A stretch of 64,000 bases of DNA from Cytophagaceae bacterium (GTDB lineage: Bacteria; Bacteroidota; Bacteroidia; Cytophagales; Cyclobacteriaceae): assembly GCA_006969745.1 (NCBI GenBank), contig CP030886.1, positions 3,321,234 to 3,385,233 on the forward strand, written 5' to 3'. Below the pieces are notes generated by a model that saw nothing but the letters and a program-made list of their open reading frames with translations, searched no databases and had not been told where the DNA came from. Shown here piece by piece: positions 1 to 9,142 of the stretch (within the stretch, counting starts at the first letter, position 1; the number at the start of each line of letters is the position of its first letter). A program made the translations under genes and the position numbers.

Positions 1-262
1 TAATTTCTCTACCCGGACCATGAGCCTCACCATTGATGTACATAGAGCAGCTACCACAAATACCCTCACGGCAGTCATGGTCAAAAGCTACAGGCTCATT
101 GTCTTCAGCGATAAGTTGTTCGTTCAATATGTCCATCATTTCCAGAAAAGAGCTGTCAGGAGAAATGTCTGAAACTTGGTAAGTTTCCATCTTGCCTTGT
201 TCTTTGTCGTTTTTCTGTCTCCAGACTTTCAGTGTTAAGTTCAATCCTTCTGTTGCTGACAT
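1..262 (-). CDS. sdhB: Succinate dehydrogenase/fumarate reductase iron-sulfur subunit, partial (N-terminal 87 residues)
   Basis: This is the electron-transfer subunit of complex II, carrying electrons from the SdhA flavin to the membrane anchor. Only the N-terminal plant-type ferredoxin domain is in the window; the gene runs off the left edge. The [2Fe-2S] ligand motif is visible as C64-REGI-C69-GS-C72, inside the expected order beta-rich N-terminus followed by a cysteine loop. The ATG lies 6 bases after the sdhA stop, so it is the last gene of a minus-strand sdhC-sdhA-sdhB operon. Family assignment is secure; direction in vivo (succinate oxidation or fumarate reduction) cannot be told from sequence. 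Confidence 0.95.
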   Translation of the reverse strand, partial: MSATEGLNLTLKVWRQKNDKEQGKMETYQVSDISPDSSFLEMMDILNEQLIAEDNEPVAFDHDCREGICGSCSMYINGEAHGPGREI

Positions 263-268
263 AATATC

Positions 269-2278
269 TTATTTATAAGAACGCGTTTTCAGTTCTATGT
301 TTTCGTATTTCAATTCTTCTTTGTGGAGTTTAGCCTTGGATGGCTCACCTGTGTACTCCCAGGCTGCTACATAAGTGAAGTTTTTATCATCACGCAATGC
401 CTCACCTTCTTCAGTTTTATATTCCTCTCGGAAGTGTCCACCACACGATTCATTTCTTTCCAGCGCATCTCTGGCAAAAAGTTCGCCTAACTCAAGGAAA
501 TCAGCCACACGACCTGCTTTTTCTAACTCTTGATTGATTCCATCAGCTGAGCCAGGTACACTTACCTCTTTCCAGAATTGCTCACGCAGTTCTTTGATCT
601 CAGCAATTGCTTCCTTCAATCCTTTCTCATTACGAGCCATTCCCACTTTGTTCCACATAATCTTTCCGAGTAGCTTGTGGAAATAATCTACCGAGTGTTT
701 ACCCTTATTGTTTACAAAAAAGTCAACTTGCTCTTTTACGCTTTTCTCTGCCTCTTCAAATTCTTTTGAATCTGTGGATATTTCACCTGTTCTAATATCA
801 TCAGCGAGGTAATCACCGATGGTGTAAGGCAGCACAAAGTAACCATCGGCAAGCCCTTGCATCAAAGCAGAAGCTCCCAACCTGTTGGCTCCATGGTCAG
901 AGAAGTTTGCTTCACCGATTGCATAGCAACCAGGTATTGTAGTCATCAGGTTGTAATCCACCCAAACACCGCCCATGGTGTAGTGCACCGCAGGATAAAT
1001 CTTCATTGGAGTTTCGTATGGATTATCAGCTGTGATTTTCTCGTACATCTGAAATAGGTTACCGTACTTGGCTTCTACTACTTTAGTTCCAAGTTCTTTG
1101 ATTTCTTTATCAGATGCATTGTGAAGTCCTTTAACGTTTGCTTCTTCTTGTCCATATCTCATTATGGCTGAACTGAAGTCAAGGTATACTGCCTCTCCCG
1201 TTTCATTGGTGCCTACACCAAAACCTTCATCACATCGTTCTTTTGCAGCCCTTGAAGCTACATCTCGAGGTACAAGATTCCCAAATGAAGGATATCTTCT
1301 TTCCAGGTAATAATCTCTGTCTTCTTCTTTAAGATCAGTTGGTTTAAGCTTTCCCGCACGGATGGCTTCAGCATCCTCTTTCTTTGCCGGCACCCAAATA
1401 CGTCCGTCATTTCTCAATGATTCTGACATTAAAGTCAATTTTGACTGCTGATCACCATGCTGAGGTATGCAGGTAGGGTGAATTTGCGTAAAACATGGGT
1501 TGGCAAAGTAGGCGCCTTTCTTATGGATTTTCCATCCGGCTGAAACATTTGATCCCATGGCATTGGTAGAAAGGAAAAAGACATTTCCGTAACCACCTGA
1601 GCCGACAACAACAGCATGAGCAGAGTGTCTCTCTATTTCACCAGTTACAAGGTTTCTGGCGATTATACCTCTGGCTTTACCATCCACCATTACCAAATCC
1701 ATCATCTCGTGACGGTTATACATGGTAATTTTGCCTTTACCAATCTGACGAGACATGGCAGAGTAAGCACCTAATAGTAATTGCTGTCCTGTCTGGCCTT
1801 TAGCATAGAATGTTCTTGAAACTTGAACACCACCAAAGGATCTGTTGTCAAGCAATCCGCCATAGTCTCTGGCAAATGGAACTCCTTGCGCTACGCATTG
1901 ATCTATGATGTTAGTTGATACTTCAGCCAGTCGGTAGACGTTGGCTTCCCTGGATCGATAATCTCCACCTTTTACAGTATCGTAAAAAAGTCTATAGGTA
2001 GAATCTCCGTCTCCTTGATAATTTTTTGCAGCATTTATTCCACCTTGAGCAGCAATGGAATGCGCCCTTCGTGGTGAATCCTGATAGCAAAATGCTTTTA
2101 CGTTGTAGCCTAATTCAGCAAGAGTAGCTGCAGCTGATCCACCTGCCAAACCAGTTCCAACAACGATCACATCAATGGATCTTTTATTGGCTGGATTTAC
2201 AAGTCGAATATTGTTTTTATGATTTGTCCATTTCTCAGCTATTGGACCTTCTGGTATTTTAGAATCTAATGTTGACAT
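269..2278 (-). CDS. sdhA: Succinate dehydrogenase/fumarate reductase flavoprotein subunit
   Basis: Catalytic FAD subunit that interconverts succinate and fumarate on the cytoplasmic face of the membrane. The 669-residue length is typical of the Bacillus/Bacteroidota form. Visible motifs are the Rossmann dinucleotide fold GTGLAG at 41-46 and the covalent-FAD segment [10 protein letters not shown], with H73 as the expected flavin-linked histidine. The late region [11 protein letters not shown] matches the FAD/substrate-binding segment of the family. It sits 12 bases downstream of sdhC and 6 bases upstream of sdhB, and is presumably read from the promoter upstream of sdhC. Confidence 0.97.
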   Translation of the reverse strand: MSTLDSKIPEGPIAEKWTNHKNNIRLVNPANKRSIDVIVVGTGLAGGSAAATLAELGYNVKAFCYQDSPRRAHSIAAQGGINAAKNYQGDGDSTYRLFYDTVKGGDYRSREANVYRLAEVSTNIIDQCVAQGVPFARDYGGLLDNRSFGGVQVSRTFYAKGQTGQQLLLGAYSAMSRQIGKGKITMYNRHEMMDLVMVDGKARGIIARNLVTGEIERHSAHAVVVGSGGYGNVFFLSTNAMGSNVSAGWKIHKKGAYFANPCFTQIHPTCIPQHGDQQSKLTLMSESLRNDGRIWVPAKKEDAEAIRAGKLKPTDLKEEDRDYYLERRYPSFGNLVPRDVASRAAKERCDEGFGVGTNETGEAVYLDFSSAIMRYGQEEANVKGLHNASDKEIKELGTKVVEAKYGNLFQMYEKITADNPYETPMKIYPAVHYTMGGVWVDYNLMTTIPGCYAIGEANFSDHGANRLGASALMQGLADGYFVLPYTIGDYLADDIRTGEISTDSKEFEEAEKSVKEQVDFFVNNKGKHSVDYFHKLLGKIMWNKVGMARNEKGLKEAIAEIKELREQFWKEVSVPGSADGINQELEKAGRVADFLELGELFARDALERNESCGGHFREEYKTEEGEALRDDKNFTYVAAWEYTGEPSKAKLHKEELKYENIELKTRSYK

Positions 2279-2290
2279 GCCTCTTATTTC

Positions 2291-2959
2291 TTAAAGGGAA
2301 TTGACATAATGAAAAACAGCGATAAAAATGAATCCAACAGGGATCAAAATCGCGTATGCACGACCTATTTTCTGGATTGCCGGAGTGTATTTGTCATGCC
2401 GGGCACCCATAGATTGGAATGCTGACTGGAAACCATGCATCAGATGTAAAGCAAGAAATACGAATGACAGGCAGTAAACAATTACTCTGCCTGGGCTGGC
2501 AAACATGTGTACTACTTCATCATAATATCGATTTGGATCTTCCGGTTTCATTTCAATGTACTTGTAATTCATCTCAGGAATCCAAAAATCGTAGAAATGA
2601 AATCCAAGAAAGAAAAGAATAAATAAACCACTCCAAATCATATTTCTCGACATCCATGACGAATTTGCTGCGCCATTATTTTTGGCATATTTGATCGCTC
2701 TGGAATTTCGATTTTTTATCTCTAATATAAATCCCATGATGAAGTGGAATGCCACTCCAAACATTAAGATAGGCTGCATCACAAATTGAATGATTGGGTT
2801 GGTTCCCATAAAATGGGACAACTCGTTGAACGTTTCTTCACTCAATACAGAAGTAAAGTTGATTGTGAAATGCTGCAATAGAAATATGATCAGGAATAGC
2901 GCAGAAAGGGCCATAGCGAATTTCCTGCCTATGCTGCCTGAAAAAAGTTGCTTGCTCAT
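2291..2959 (-). CDS. sdhC: Succinate dehydrogenase cytochrome b subunit (single-subunit, five-helix membrane anchor)
   Basis: Membrane anchor that binds heme and passes electrons to menaquinone. At 222 residues with about five hydrophobic segments (near 15-35, 60-80, 105-125, 155-175, 200-220) and several histidines within them, it matches the single large anchor of type B complex II rather than the paired small SdhC/SdhD of proteobacteria. It is the first gene of the sdhCAB operon. A good Bacteroidota-type promoter ends about 25 bases before the ATG. The b-type heme content is family knowledge, not seen directly. Confidence 0.92.
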   Translation of the reverse strand: MSKQLFSGSIGRKFAMALSALFLIIFLLQHFTINFTSVLSEETFNELSHFMGTNPIIQFVMQPILMFGVAFHFIMGFILEIKNRNSRAIKYAKNNGAANSSWMSRNMIWSGLFILFFLGFHFYDFWIPEMNYKYIEMKPEDPNRYYDEVVHMFASPGRVIVYCLSFVFLALHLMHGFQSAFQSMGARHDKYTPAIQKIGRAYAILIPVGFIFIAVFHYVNSL

Positions 2960-2983
2960 TTATTTAAGGTATTGGATTTTAGC

Positions 2984-3015
2984 CAAAGGTAATTTCAGAA
3001 AGCTTGTCAGGCAAT
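2984..3015 (-). promoter_or_regulatory. Predicted promoter of the sdhCAB operon
   Basis: On the minus strand the -7 element TACCTTTG (2991-2984) matches the Bacteroidota consensus TAnnTTTG exactly. A -33 element ATTG (3015-3012) stands 20 bases upstream, against a usual spacing of 19-21. The start codon of sdhC at 2959 would leave a leader of roughly 20 bases. Confidence 0.6.
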
Positions 3016-3181
3016 CTTAATTACTTTTTTGACTGGTTCTAAATAATATTTCGTTAAGAAGTAAGTATTAAATCTTTACACATTGTTCAATAGAATAACT
3101 AAACACGCACAATTCTTGTTCGGTAATTATTCGTTCTGTTAGAAAAGCTTTTAGTTTTACAAGGAGTTTCAATTGGGTTCT

Positions 3182-6004
3182 ATGCGATATATAAGGTATT
3201 TCCTCGTTTTTATTTTCACTGCAATTACGTTTATTGCTAATGCTACTCACATTAGAGCAGGAGAGATTATTGCGAAAAGGGTTTCGGGCCTTACCTATCA
3301 ATTTACTTTCATTGGTTATAGAGACATAGAGGGGGTCACCTTTGGTAATGGAACTTTCGACTTTGGTGATGGAACCATTTTTGGGGGAGAAAATGGAGAC
3401 ACTATTCCTTGGGAAAATATTGAACTGATCGCCGAAGGTGTTGAAAAATGGGAGTTCACACTTACATACACCTATGCTGGAGGGTCCAATTATTTAGTAA
3501 GCTACAAGGAGGATTTTAGAAACGCGAATATTCAAAATATTTCCGGCTCAGTTAGTACAGCTTTTTATGTGGAGACTTTAGTGGTAGTAGACCCACTTAT
3601 CGTGAACAGCACACCTTTTTTTACAGTTCCACCAATCGACCAGGGCGTGGTTGGCGGAATTTTCGAACATAATCCTGGTGCATTCGATCCAGACGGTGAT
3701 AGTCTTTCCTATTACTTCACCACTCCCAAGCAAGCAGAGGGACTGAACGTAAACGGATATCAGTCGCTGATTGACCCATCCTTCTATACAAACTTTAACC
3801 AGGGAAATCAAGCGCAGGATAGTCCACCTACCTTAACTATAGATCCAGTGAACGGAACCATGGTTTGGGATGCTCCGGGAGGAGCTACTATACCAGATCA
3901 GGAAAATAGAGAATTCAATGTGGCATTTGTGGTAGAAGAATGGCGCAGAATAAATGGCCAACTTATACGACTTGGGTTTGTCACTAGGGACATGCAAATC
4001 ATAGTCTGGAATTTCGAAAATGACCCGCCCGAGCTTGAGATACCACCTGATACATGTGTAGTGGCAGGAGAAACGATCACTGCTATGATCATAGGCACTG
4101 ATCCTGAAGGAAATCAAGTGAAGTTAGAGGCCTTTGGCGGTCCATTCGAAGTGGAACCATCAGCTACCTTTAGCCCAGATCCGGCAGTATTCCAGGATTC
4201 ACCGGGATTACTTGATTTTGAATGGGGCACGGATTGCAGTCAGGTACGACTAGCTCCCTATGAGGTTCAATTTAAGGTAACGGATGATCCAATAATTCCC
4301 GGAATTACAAATCCACCGGGACAGGTAAACTTTGAAACCTGGCGAATTACCGTTGTTGGTCCTCCACCTACCGGCCTGGCCGTGGACGCTCAGCCTGGTA
4401 GGCAAATGCAGCTCAATTGGGATGAATACTCGTGTTCAAATGCCGATTCAATTCAAGTATGGAGACGTGTCGGAACGTTTGATATAGACCCTACATGTAA
4501 TCCAGGAATCCCTGCCAATTCAGGATATCAATTGATTGAAACACTCGATGCAACAAATACCAACTACATAGACACCAACAATGGAATAGGACTTTCACCA
4601 GGATCTAATTATTGCTATCGGCTTGTAGCAACTTTCCCGTCACCTGCAGGAGGGAAGAGCATTGCTTCAGAAGAAGTATGTGATAGTTTACTGATCGACG
4701 TGCCTATCATCACAAACGTAGATATAAAAGAAACGAGTGAGACAACTGGACAAATTGAAGTTAAATGGACACCTCCATATCAAATAGATGCTGGAGCTTT
4801 CCCACCTACATATACCTATGAAGTGTTGAGAAAGCAAGGCCAGGGTTTTGGTGGAACTTTTACATCTGTGCGGGCAGCGTCAACTGACACTACATTTTTA
4901 GATACGAACTTGAACACTGAAGATATTTCGTATTCCTACCGCATTGTCTTGTACGATAATACCAACCAACCAGTAGACACTTCCCAGCAAGCATCATCTG
5001 TGAGATTGGAGCCCACTTCATTGGTCGGTGCGATCAGACTCAATTGGGAAGCAAACGTGCCTTGGTCAAACAGTGTACAAGAATTCCCATACCATTACAT
5101 TTATCGAGACAATGTTTTGAGCGGTGATTTGACAAGCTTACAATTAATTGACTCTGTCGATGTAACGGTTGATGGCCTTTCATACCTCGATGATGGAAGA
5201 TTCAACGGGATTACCCCTTTAGATGAAGAAGTAGAGTATTGTTACTTCATTACAACGAATGGTTCGTATGACAATGTACTTTTACCCTCGCCATTGATCA
5301 ATAACTCTCAGATAATTTGTGCTCAACCCAATGATACCATACCTCCATGTCCTCCAATTACGGTGACATTTAATAGTAGCTTAGATTGCGAGACACAAGC
5401 CGCATGCCAGACACGTGGAGGAAATTCGGGGGTGGCGCTGGTAAATGCCTTTACATGGGAATTTGATCAGGATCAATCATGTGATGATGACATCCAATTT
5501 TTTAGAGTATATGCTTCAAATGAGGGAGAGGATGGCAATTTCATTCTATTGGATGAAATTACAGGTACCGAGTTCTTTCACAATGACCTGAGCACCCTGG
5601 CATATTGTTATTACGTCACTGCGGTCGATCGATCGGGAAATGAAAGTCAGATTTCTGAAATCTTATGTAATGACAACTGTCCACAATATGTCCTACCAAA
5701 TGTTTTCACTCCAAATGAAGATAATTGGAATGAAACCTTCAGACCAATGCAAGACCCGGGTTCTTGTCCACGCTTTGTAGAACAAGTAGTTTTCAAAGTA
5801 TTTAATAGGGCAGGAACTGAAATTTTTAGTCACGATTCATCCGAGCCTGAAAAGACCATTTTCATAGAATGGGATGGCACACTAGGTGGTGGAAAAGAAG
5901 TTCCGGCGGGCGTTTATTATTATTCAGCAGAGGTGAAGTACACCACGTTGAACCCAGAGGAGGCAATCGAAGTTATAACTGGGTGGATACAAATCATTCG
6001 GTAG
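3182..6004 (+). CDS. Secreted surface protein with fibronectin-like domains and a T9SS type B (gliding-motility-associated) C-terminal sorting domain
   Basis: A cell-surface or secreted protein of about 940 residues. The N-terminus is a clear signal peptide (MRYIRYFLVFIF through AITFIANA), followed by a THIRAGEI block common to this Bacteroidota family, Ig/PKD-like and fibronectin type III-like modules from about 380 to 840, and a C-terminal domain beginning near LPNVFTPNEDN and containing EWDGT and PAGVYYY, diagnostic of the type B cargo signal of type IX secretion. An in-frame TTG at 3173 is better spaced from an AAGGAG at 3161-3166, but the ATG at 3182 gives the cleaner signal peptide. Ligand or function is unknown. 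Confidence 0.85.
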   Translation: MRYIRYFLVFIFTAITFIANATHIRAGEIIAKRVSGLTYQFTFIGYRDIEGVTFGNGTFDFGDGTIFGGENGDTIPWENIELIAEGVEKWEFTLTYTYAGGSNYLVSYKEDFRNANIQNISGSVSTAFYVETLVVVDPLIVNSTPFFTVPPIDQGVVGGIFEHNPGAFDPDGDSLSYYFTTPKQAEGLNVNGYQSLIDPSFYTNFNQGNQAQDSPPTLTIDPVNGTMVWDAPGGATIPDQENREFNVAFVVEEWRRINGQLIRLGFVTRDMQIIVWNFENDPPELEIPPDTCVVAGETITAMIIGTDPEGNQVKLEAFGGPFEVEPSATFSPDPAVFQDSPGLLDFEWGTDCSQVRLAPYEVQFKVTDDPIIPGITNPPGQVNFETWRITVVGPPPTGLAVDAQPGRQMQLNWDEYSCSNADSIQVWRRVGTFDIDPTCNPGIPANSGYQLIETLDATNTNYIDTNNGIGLSPGSNYCYRLVATFPSPAGGKSIASEEVCDSLLIDVPIITNVDIKETSETTGQIEVKWTPPYQIDAGAFPPTYTYEVLRKQGQGFGGTFTSVRAASTDTTFLDTNLNTEDISYSYRIVLYDNTNQPVDTSQQASSVRLEPTSLVGAIRLNWEANVPWSNSVQEFPYHYIYRDNVLSGDLTSLQLIDSVDVTVDGLSYLDDGRFNGITPLDEEVEYCYFITTNGSYDNVLLPSPLINNSQIICAQPNDTIPPCPPITVTFNSSLDCETQAACQTRGGNSGVALVNAFTWEFDQDQSCDDDIQFFRVYASNEGEDGNFILLDEITGTEFFHNDLSTLAYCYYVTAVDRSGNESQISEILCNDNCPQYVLPNVFTPNEDNWNETFRPMQDPGSCPRFVEQVVFKVFNRAGTEIFSHDSSEPEKTIFIEWDGTLGGGKEVPAGVYYYSAEVKYTTLNPEEAIEVITGWIQIIR

Positions 6005-6399
6005 AAAAACCTGTAATTCTCTTTGACGGGGTATGTAATCTGTGCAATTCTTCCGTGCAGTTCATAATCAAACGTGACAAAAAGAATAAATTTCTCTTTG
6101 CTTCACTTCAGTCAGATTATGCTAAGGAAAACCTTGCGACAAGCTTAATCGAGGACGAGGACCCGAAGAGTATTGTTCTTAAAGTCGGAAGTGATCAAAA
6201 GATTAAAAGCACGGCTGTACTTACCATAGCAAAAAATCTGTCCGGATTATGGCCTATTCTCTATGGATTCATAATCATACCAAAATTTTTACGGGATTGG
6301 GTTTACGACCTGATAGCCAGCAATAGATACAGATGGTTTGGAAAGAAAGATCAGTGCATGATTCCTTCACCAGATTTGAAGAGTAGGTTTATTGATTAA
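5983..6399 (+). CDS. DCC-family (DUF393) thiol-disulfide oxidoreductase-like protein
   Basis: Small thioredoxin-fold protein of about 138 residues, identified by the FDGVCNLCN signature that names the DCC family; with the chosen start the two cysteines are C18 and C21. The proposed start is a GTG at 5983, overlapping the end of the upstream gene by 22 bases; no ATG lies close to the conserved region, and the nearest (5869) would add about 38 residues in the alternate frame of the upstream gene. The redox partner is unknown. The start is the least certain part. Confidence 0.8.
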   Translation: MDTNHSVEKPVILFDGVCNLCNSSVQFIIKRDKKNKFLFASLQSDYAKENLATSLIEDEDPKSIVLKVGSDQKIKSTAVLTIAKNLSGLWPILYGFIIIPKFLRDWVYDLIASNRYRWFGKKDQCMIPSPDLKSRFID

Positions 6400-6417
6400 T
6401 ATGATTAGCTACTTTTG
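6387..6417 (+). promoter_or_regulatory. Predicted promoter of the fabD-cmk-ispH operon
   Basis: TACTTTTG at 6410-6417 is an exact match to the -7 element TAnnTTTG. The region 19 bases upstream (GTTT, 6387-6390) is only a weak -33. Transcription would begin about 12 bases before the fabD ATG at 6438. Confidence 0.5.
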
Positions 6418-6437
6418 TACTGAACAATAACTAATCT

Positions 6438-7316
6438 ATGAGCAAAGCATACGTTTTCCCGGGACAGGGAGCCCAATTTTCAGGAATGGGAAAAGAACTA
6501 TATAACAATCATTCTTCAGCGAAAGCAATGATAGATCAAGCCAATGATATCCTTGGGTTTGACATTAAGCACATCATGTTTGATGGTTCAGATGAGGAGC
6601 TAAAGCAAACGAAAGTAACTCAGCCAGCAGTGTTTATTCACAGTGTTGTTGCTGCACTTACATCCGAAAATTTTAACCCTGAAATGGTAGCAGGCCATTC
6701 ATTAGGTGAGTTTTCAGCCTTGGTCGCCAATGGAGTACTAAGCTTCGAAGATGGACTGTTACTTGTTTCAAAACGCGCATCCGCAATGCAGAAGGCATGT
6801 GAGATGCAGGCATCTACCATGGCGGCCGTCTTGGGCTTGGATGATGCAATAGTAGAAAAAGTATGCAATGAGACATCCGGAGTTGTCGTAGCTGCCAATT
6901 ACAATTGTCCGGGGCAATTGGTAATAAGCGGAGAAGTGGAGGCGGTAAATGCAGCCTGCGATAAACTAAAAGAAGCAGGAGCCAAGAGAGCCTTGGTTCT
7001 GCCGGTAGGTGGAGCGTTCCATTCACCATTGATGGAGCCAGCCAGAGAGGAACTTGCAGAAGCAATTCAAAACACTAATTTCAGTACACCGAAATGTCCG
7101 GTTTATCAAAATGTGGATGCGAAGGGATACTCAGATGTAGAAAGCATAAAGAAGAACCTTGTCCTTCAGTTGACATCTCCGGTGAGGTGGACACAGTGTG
7201 TTCAGCATATGATAGCTGATGGAGCAACAAGCTTTACAGAGTGTGGCCCGGGCAAAGTATTGCAGGGCTTGGTGAAAAAGGTTGATCGCGAAATGGCAGT
7301 AGAAGGTATTTCATGA
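6438..7316 (+). CDS. fabD: Malonyl-CoA:acyl carrier protein transacylase
   Basis: Transfers the malonyl group from CoA to the acyl carrier protein, supplying extender units for fatty-acid synthesis. The 292-residue length is normal. The N-terminal FPGQGAQ block (7-13), the nucleophile elbow GHSLG at 86-90 (S88) and the later catalytic-histidine block GGAFHSPLM are all intact. The partner genes acpP and fabF lie elsewhere in this window (42.7-44.2 kb). Its stop codon overlaps the start of a 50-codon ORF by four bases (ATGA), so it heads a coupled operon with cmk and ispH. Confidence 0.96.
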   Translation: MSKAYVFPGQGAQFSGMGKELYNNHSSAKAMIDQANDILGFDIKHIMFDGSDEELKQTKVTQPAVFIHSVVAALTSENFNPEMVAGHSLGEFSALVANGVLSFEDGLLLVSKRASAMQKACEMQASTMAAVLGLDDAIVEKVCNETSGVVVAANYNCPGQLVISGEVEAVNAACDKLKEAGAKRALVLPVGGAFHSPLMEPAREELAEAIQNTNFSTPKCPVYQNVDAKGYSDVESIKKNLVLQLTSPVRWTQCVQHMIADGATSFTECGPGKVLQGLVKKVDREMAVEGIS

Positions 7317-7465
7317 AGTTTTCAAGGGCCATATTGATACTTTTCATTGGAGCAATTCTCATTGGCTCAGAAGGATGTCGTAAAAGACCATCCTCATCAC
7401 ATCAAAAGAATAAGAAAAAAGTAAAAAGGGGAAAACCAATTCCATGCCCCATTAAAGATTGTTAA
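7313..7465 (+). CDS. Small (50-residue) basic secreted or lipoprotein-like peptide between fabD and cmk
   Basis: A 50-codon ORF that starts in the fabD stop codon (ATGA at 7313-7316) and ends in the cmk start (TAATG at 7463-7467), so it exactly fills the space between two conserved genes. The product has a hydrophobic N-terminus (about residues 5-18), a cysteine at 22 after SEG that could be a poor lipobox, then a strongly basic tail rich in K and R with two more cysteines. I do not recognise a family. The double start/stop overlap and signal-like N-terminus argue that it is translated; function unknown. Confidence 0.6.
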   Translation: MKFSRAILILFIGAILIGSEGCRKRPSSSHQKNKKKVKRGKPIPCPIKDC

Positions 7466-8124
7466 TGAAAATAGTTATTGCCATTGATGGCTATTCAGGT
7501 ACAGGCAAAAGTTCAACAGCCAAACAAGTAGCATCACGTTTAGGTTATCACTATATAGACAGTGGGGCAATGTATCGTGCAGTTACATTTTTTTTTCTTT
7601 CAAATAATATCGACTTTAAGAAAACAGAGATTCGTGAAACGCTTAAGGACTGTTCCATCACCTTTGAAGGAACCTCCATTTATCTAAATGGTAAATGTGT
7701 GGATCATGAGATAAGGACGATGGAGGTTAATCAGCATGTGAGTGAGGTGAGCGCGATATCTGAAGTAAGGTCGAAACTAGTAGAGCAGCAAAGAAAAATG
7801 GGAGAGAAGAAAGGTGTAGTAATGGATGGTAGGGATATTGGTACAGTAGTTTTTCCAAAAGCAGAATTGAAAGTTTTCATGACCGCCGATACGGATATAA
7901 GAGCTGAGAGAAGACGTAAAGAGCTGGAAAAAAAAGGAATGAACGAATCAATTGAGGTGATCAAAGCGAACTTAATTGAACGAGATAAAATTGATAGTAC
8001 AAGAGAAGATAGTCCTTTACAAATGGCAGAGGATGCAAAAGAGATTGATACTTCTCATCTAACTTTGAGTGAACAGATTGATAAAATCGTCGAAATGGCA
8101 GAATCAATAATTTATGCAAGTTGA
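7465..8124 (+). CDS. cmk: (d)CMP kinase
   Basis: Phosphorylates CMP and dCMP with ATP in pyrimidine nucleotide supply. From the ATG at 7465 (219 residues) the P-loop GYSGTGKS lies at 9-16, followed by the DSGAMYRA block and the MDGRDIGTVVFPKA block characteristic of bacterial Cmk. A TTG six bases earlier is in frame, but the ATG overlapping the preceding stop is the better start. Its last 11 bases overlap ispH. Confidence 0.95.
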   Translation: MKIVIAIDGYSGTGKSSTAKQVASRLGYHYIDSGAMYRAVTFFFLSNNIDFKKTEIRETLKDCSITFEGTSIYLNGKCVDHEIRTMEVNQHVSEVSAISEVRSKLVEQQRKMGEKKGVVMDGRDIGTVVFPKAELKVFMTADTDIRAERRRKELEKKGMNESIEVIKANLIERDKIDSTREDSPLQMAEDAKEIDTSHLTLSEQIDKIVEMAESIIYAS

Positions 8125-9007
8125 AATAGACGAAAATTCCGGTTATTGTTTTGGAGTAGAATTTGCCATACAAATGGCAGAAGACGAGATGGCAGAAGGG
8201 CAGGAACTCTTCTGTCTAGGAGATATTGTACACAATTCAATGGAAGTTGAACGATTGTACAATAAAGGCCTTCGAACAATTACTCGTGATGAACTCAAAG
8301 ATTTGAAAGACTGTAAGGTGCTGATCCGCGCGCACGGTGAGCCGCCAGAAACGTATCAGATAGCAATTGAAAATAATATAGAATTAGTCGACGCTTCATG
8401 TCCTGTAGTGCTTAAGCTACAAAACAGGGTGAAAAACGCATACGATCTTACCAAAGGTAAAGACGGACAACTTGTGATTTATGGAAAGCCAGGTCATGCA
8501 GAAGTGATTGGACTTACAGGGCAAACTTCGAATGAGGCGATCATAATTACAGATTTTGAAGATTTGGATAAGCTGGATTTTTCCAGACCCATTACGCTCT
8601 ATTCCCAAACCACAAAGAGCACGAAAGGATTTTACAGCATAAAAGAAGAGATTGCAAAACGCATTGAAAAAGAGGGACTATTATCCGTAGCGGATGACTT
8701 CAATGCAAATGACAGCATTTGCCGACAGGTTTCTAACCGCGAGCCACATATGGAGAAATTTTCCCAAAAACATGATGTCATCATTTTTGTAGCAGGCAGA
8801 AAAAGCTCAAACGGAAAGGCACTATATAATGTGTGTCTCACAAATAATCCACGAAGTTATTTTGTAGAAAACGAAAAGGAAATTGATTTATCATGGATTC
8901 AATCAAATGACTCAGTAGGTATTTGTGGTGCAACTTCCACGCCAACATGGTTGATGGAGCAAGTGGCCGACTATTTGAAAAATAATGAACCGGCACTGGT
9001 AGACTGA
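8114..9007 (+). CDS. ispH: 4-hydroxy-3-methylbut-2-enyl diphosphate reductase
   Basis: Last enzyme of the MEP isoprenoid pathway, converting HMBPP to IPP and DMAPP with a [4Fe-4S] cluster. The three cluster cysteines are C12 (GYCFGV), C96 (ASCPVV) and C203 (SICRQ), and the substrate-binding histidines H40, H74 and H128 are in their usual contexts. The length of 297 is normal. It overlaps cmk by 11 bases, a coupling seen in other Bacteroidota. Its cluster would depend on a system such as the Suf operon at 21-26 kb. Confidence 0.96.
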   Translation: MQVEIDENSGYCFGVEFAIQMAEDEMAEGQELFCLGDIVHNSMEVERLYNKGLRTITRDELKDLKDCKVLIRAHGEPPETYQIAIENNIELVDASCPVVLKLQNRVKNAYDLTKGKDGQLVIYGKPGHAEVIGLTGQTSNEAIIITDFEDLDKLDFSRPITLYSQTTKSTKGFYSIKEEIAKRIEKEGLLSVADDFNANDSICRQVSNREPHMEKFSQKHDVIIFVAGRKSSNGKALYNVCLTNNPRSYFVENEKEIDLSWIQSNDSVGICGATSTPTWLMEQVADYLKNNEPALVD

Positions 9008-9100
9008 TCAAACCAAATGAATAATAATTAGTTTCTTTTTCACTAGTAGACTTATCAGGTTTTTTATTGAAATTTTGAGGGGGTTAAAACTGATATTGAT

Positions 9101-9108
9101 TAAGTTTG
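9101..9108 (+). promoter_or_regulatory. Predicted -7 element of the nqr operon promoter
   Basis: TAAGTTTG matches TAnnTTTG exactly, 34 bases before the nqrA ATG. A TTTG at 9074-9077 could be the -33 element, but the 23-base spacing is longer than usual. Confidence 0.45.
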
Positions 9109-9142
9109 CCTCGTTTTTTAGACGTTCTCCCAAGTAAGAAAT

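Noticed and set aside
6814..7065. Leucine/proline-rich minus-strand ORF opposite fabD
   Set aside because: It is a shadow of the fabD reading frame with biased composition and no conserved feature.
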